Source of the DNA: Actinokineospora fastidiosa
Lineage (GTDB): Bacteria; Actinomycetota; Actinomycetes; Mycobacteriales; Pseudonocardiaceae
Direction: 5' to 3'
DNA: 64,000 bases
Assembly (NCBI RefSeq): GCF_014648415.1
Contig: NZ_BMRB01000005.1
Span: 248,001 to 312,000, forward strand
Part shown: piece by piece, positions 60,898 to 64,000 of the stretch
Layout: each line of letters opens with the position of its first letter
Position numbering within the stretch: position 1 is the first letter of the stretch
Position numbers and translations under genes: made by a program
The notes under the pieces: generated by a model
Told to the model about the DNA's origin: nothing
The model's database searches: none
The model's input: only the letters and a program-made list of their open reading frames with translations

Positions 60898-61682
60898 CCC
60901 ATCCCGGCTCGCGCGCACGCCGCGCGCAGCGGCGCCGCGATGGCCGGGGACGCGACGAAGATCGCGTCGTCGCCCAGCTCGTGCTGCCCCGGCAGCAGCA
61001 CGACCGCGCCCGCCTCCCGGGCGATGAGCGCGCCCGCGGCCCAGTCCCAAGGCGACAGCCCGCGCTCGACGTAGGCGTCCACCCAGCCCGCCGCGACCGC
61101 GCACAGGTCGAGCGCGGCCGAGCCGCCCCTGCGGATGTCGCGGACCACGCCCAGCAGCTCGGCGACCACGGCGGCGTGCCGGACGCGCCGCTCCCGGTCG
61201 TAGGTGAACCCGGTGGCCAGCAGCGTCAGGTCCAGTGACGCGGGCTCGGAGACGCGCAGCGGGACGCCGTCCAGCCACGCCCCGCGCCCGCGCGCAGCGG
61301 TCCAGCACCGGCCGCTCACCGGCTCCACCACGGCCCCGGCGACGGACTCGCCGTCGACCTGGGCGGCGACGGACACGCAGTGCCACGGGTGGCCGTAGAG
61401 GTAGTTGACGGTGCCGTCGATGGGGTCGACGACCCAGGTGACGCCCGCGCCCGCCGTGCCGCCCGCCTCCTCGCCGAACACGGCGTCCTCCGGGCGCAGC
61501 TCGGCCAGCCGGGACCGGACGAGCGCCTCGGCCGCGGTGTCGCCCGCGGTCACGACGTCGGTCGCCGTGGATTTGGTGGTCACCTCGCGCACGGCGTCCG
61601 CGCGCACCGTCCGGGCCAGCTCGGCGGCCTCCTTGGCGACTGTCAACGCGATGTCGGCCAGTTCCTGTTCCGTGATACCCAC
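60894..61682 (-). CDS. suhB: Inositol monophosphatase family protein
   Basis: A 262-residue Mg-dependent phosphatase. FGEEAGG, WVVDPIDGTVNYLYGHPWHCVSVA and the C-terminal SPWDWAAGALIAREAGAVV are the family's metal sites. It makes free inositol for phosphatidylinositol and mycothiol. I chose GTG 61682 (GITEQEL); the longer TTG frame contains a TTA codon and no conservation. Corresponds to Rv2701c. Confidence 0.93.
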   Translation of the reverse strand: MGITEQELADIALTVAKEAAELARTVRADAVREVTTKSTATDVVTAGDTAAEALVRSRLAELRPEDAVFGEEAGGTAGAGVTWVVDPIDGTVNYLYGHPWHCVSVAAQVDGESVAGAVVEPVSGRCWTAARGRGAWLDGVPLRVSEPASLDLTLLATGFTYDRERRVRHAAVVAELLGVVRDIRRGGSAALDLCAVAAGWVDAYVERGLSPWDWAAGALIAREAGAVVLLPGQHELGDDAIFVASPAIAAPLRAACARAGMG

Positions 61683-61765
61683 CCGGCTATCGGACCACAG
61701 CCGCGTCTCACCAGCTAATCTCTGCGGCAACGTGGTTCTGAATCGATTAGAAAGGACCAGCGCCG

Positions 61766-62527
61766 ATGGCAGAGGCAGCCCGCGGCTTCGGAGTGGATGT
61801 CGGCGGGTCCGGCATCAAGGGCGGCGTCGTCGACCTCGCGGCTGGCAGGCTCGTGGGGGACCGGCACCGGATCGACACCCCGCAGCCGTCGACCCCGGAC
61901 GCGGTCGCCGACGTGGTGGCCGAGATCGTCGCCGGGTTCGGCTGGGAGGGCCCGGTCGGCGTGACGCTGCCCGCGGTGGTCAAGCGCGGGGTCGCCCACA
62001 CCGCGGCCAACATCGACAAGTCCTGGATCGGCACCGACGCGGCCGCGCTGTTCGCCAAGCGCCTCGACCGCAGGCCGAACGAGGTGGTCGTGCTCAACGA
62101 CGCCGACGCGGCGGGCATGGCCGAGATCCGCTACGGCTGGCCCGGCGACCAGAGCGGCGTCGTCGTGCTGCTGACCTTCGGCACCGGGATCGGCACCGCG
62201 CTGTTCCTCGACGGCAGGTTGGTCCCAAACACCGAGTTCGGCCACCTGGAGGTCGACGGCCACGACGCCGAGACCAGGGCGGCCGCCTCGGTGAAGGACG
62301 AGGAGGAGCTCACCTGGGAGCAGTGGGCCCCTCGGGTGTCCCGCTACATCAACGCCCTCGAGGACCTGATCTGGCCGGACCTGATCATCGTCGGCGGCGG
62401 GGTCAGCAAGAAGGCCGACAAGTGGGTGCCGATGCTCGACGTGCGCACCAAGGTCGTCGCCGCCGAACTGCGCAACACGGCCGGGATCGTGGGCGCCGCG
62501 ACGGCGGCAGCCGAACGGGAGGGGTGA
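61766..62527 (+). CDS. ppgK: Polyphosphate glucokinase
   Basis: A 253-residue ROK-type sugar kinase that phosphorylates glucose with polyphosphate or ATP. Phosphate-1 loop [16 protein letters not shown], catalytic Asp in [14 protein letters not shown], and phosphate-2 loop [16 protein letters not shown] are present; EFGHLEVDG follows. AAAGGA ribosome site. Corresponds to Rv2702, directly upstream of sigA. Confidence 0.94.
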   Translation: MAEAARGFGVDVGGSGIKGGVVDLAAGRLVGDRHRIDTPQPSTPDAVADVVAEIVAGFGWEGPVGVTLPAVVKRGVAHTAANIDKSWIGTDAAALFAKRLDRRPNEVVVLNDADAAGMAEIRYGWPGDQSGVVVLLTFGTGIGTALFLDGRLVPNTEFGHLEVDGHDAETRAAASVKDEEELTWEQWAPRVSRYINALEDLIWPDLIIVGGGVSKKADKWVPMLDVRTKVVAAELRNTAGIVGAATAAAEREG

Positions 62528-62675
62528 CGGGCGCGGCCGGGCCGCTGGCGGACGCAGCGCCCGGCCTGCCGAACCCGGGGGGACCGGGCCGCGACTGAGC
62601 ACGATCACGCACGAAAAGCGCGGTGTCCGCCCGACGCAACCACCACGGTTGAGTCCGGGGACGCGGACCGGTCGC

Positions 62676-62681
62676 TACAAT
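62676..62681 (+). promoter_or_regulatory. sigA promoter -10
   Basis: TACAAT is a near-ideal -10. The closest -35-like hexamer TTGAGT (62649-62654) is 21 bases away, too far for normal spacing, so another sigma or an extended contact is possible. The transcript would have a leader of about 105 bases. Confidence 0.5.
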
Positions 62682-62717
62682 GGAACACGGCCCTCCCGCA
62701 GGGCTCTCCCCGAACTC

Positions 62718-62763
62718 CGGCAGTGACCACGCTTGATCAGGCGTATCCGCGTGGGAACTGCCG
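62718..62763 (+). promoter_or_regulatory. Structured leader hairpin of sigA mRNA
   Basis: CGGCAGT (62718-62724) pairs with ACTGCCG (62757-62763), and CCACGC (62727-62732) pairs with GCGTGG (62749-62754). The two stems are separated by GA opposite GA, a tandem sheared G-A arrangement. The loop is 16 bases. It ends 26 bases before the sigA GTG. A smaller hairpin GCCCT/AGGGC lies at 62690-62704. Confidence 0.6.
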
Positions 62764-62789
62764 TGATGGACCGTTCTGAAAGGGCGTAC

Positions 62790-64000
<1,211 letters not shown>

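Noticed and set aside
61683-61730. N-terminal extension of suhB from a TTG
   Set aside because: Contains a TTA and AGA codon, unlike the gene body, and the conserved start of the protein is at 61682.

Overview
This is a very GC-rich actinobacterial chromosome segment. Codons strongly favour G or C at the third position, GTG starts are frequent, and many genes seem to be transcribed without a leader. The gene order points to the Mycobacteriales/Pseudonocardiales branch, most likely a Pseudonocardiaceae-type soil actinomycete. The zapE-ribD-hydrolase-msrB-hemQ-hemY-hemE-DUF3000-rnd-dxs-trmA-permease-trkA-trkA-DUF3159-OB-hydrolase-DUF3710-dut-DUF3093-DUF4193-cei-suhB-ppgK-sigA series matches, as I recall it, the order of M. 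tuberculosis Rv2670c to Rv2703, with large insertions. Genus cannot be read from the sequence. I saw no rRNA, tRNA, CRISPR array, prophage or transposase.

Layout. 1-4.4 kb: 3' part of a secreted chitinase, an ArsR/SRPBCC pair, VOC and PAP2 genes. 4.4-6.2 kb: divergent zapE and ribD. 6.2-10.1 kb: a nine-gene envelope-stress operon (ECF sigma factor, zinc-finger/Asp23 fusion, Asp23 proteins, mini-J protein, membrane anchors). 10.2-15.4 kb: LigC, a transporter, an alpha/beta hydrolase with a missing nucleophile, and a LigD-type polymerase. 15.5-17.0 kb: msrB and a VapBC toxin-antitoxin pair. 17.3-19.3 kb: an operon in which a membrane protein with all four cysteines in a Gly/Ser tail precedes a DUF692 (MNIO) enzyme and a small partner. 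19.5-24.8 kb: VOC, the coproporphyrin heme genes hemQ-hemY-hemE, DUF3000 and DJ-1. 24.9-30.9 kb: M14 and M19 peptidases, an orphan response regulator, RNase D. 30.9-31.3 kb: two unrelated degenerate tandem-repeat arrays. 31.4-33.8 kb: secreted GH109-type oxidoreductase and a partner protein. 34-38.6 kb: a TetR-controlled deazaflavin reductase and the fadA-fadB beta-oxidation operon. 38.7-41.3 kb: DUF72 and a two-component system. 41.3-46.4 kb: aldolase, then a dikinase-like / MFS / ATP-grasp cassette that looks like a small biosynthetic unit. 46.4-64 kb: the conserved housekeeping block from dxs to sigA, with a delta-9 desaturase inserted.

The best candidates for undescribed biology are the MNIO operon, which looks like cysteine-directed post-translational modification of a membrane-anchored protein, and the dikinase/MFS/ATP-grasp cassette. 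Next come the sigma factor paired with a zinc-finger/Asp23 fusion and the 17-bp palindromic repeat array. Several genes carry clear palindromic operators next to their promoters, and four unrelated degenerate tandem arrays occupy intergenic regions. All functional statements rest on motifs read by eye and on general knowledge of the families; no database search was run.
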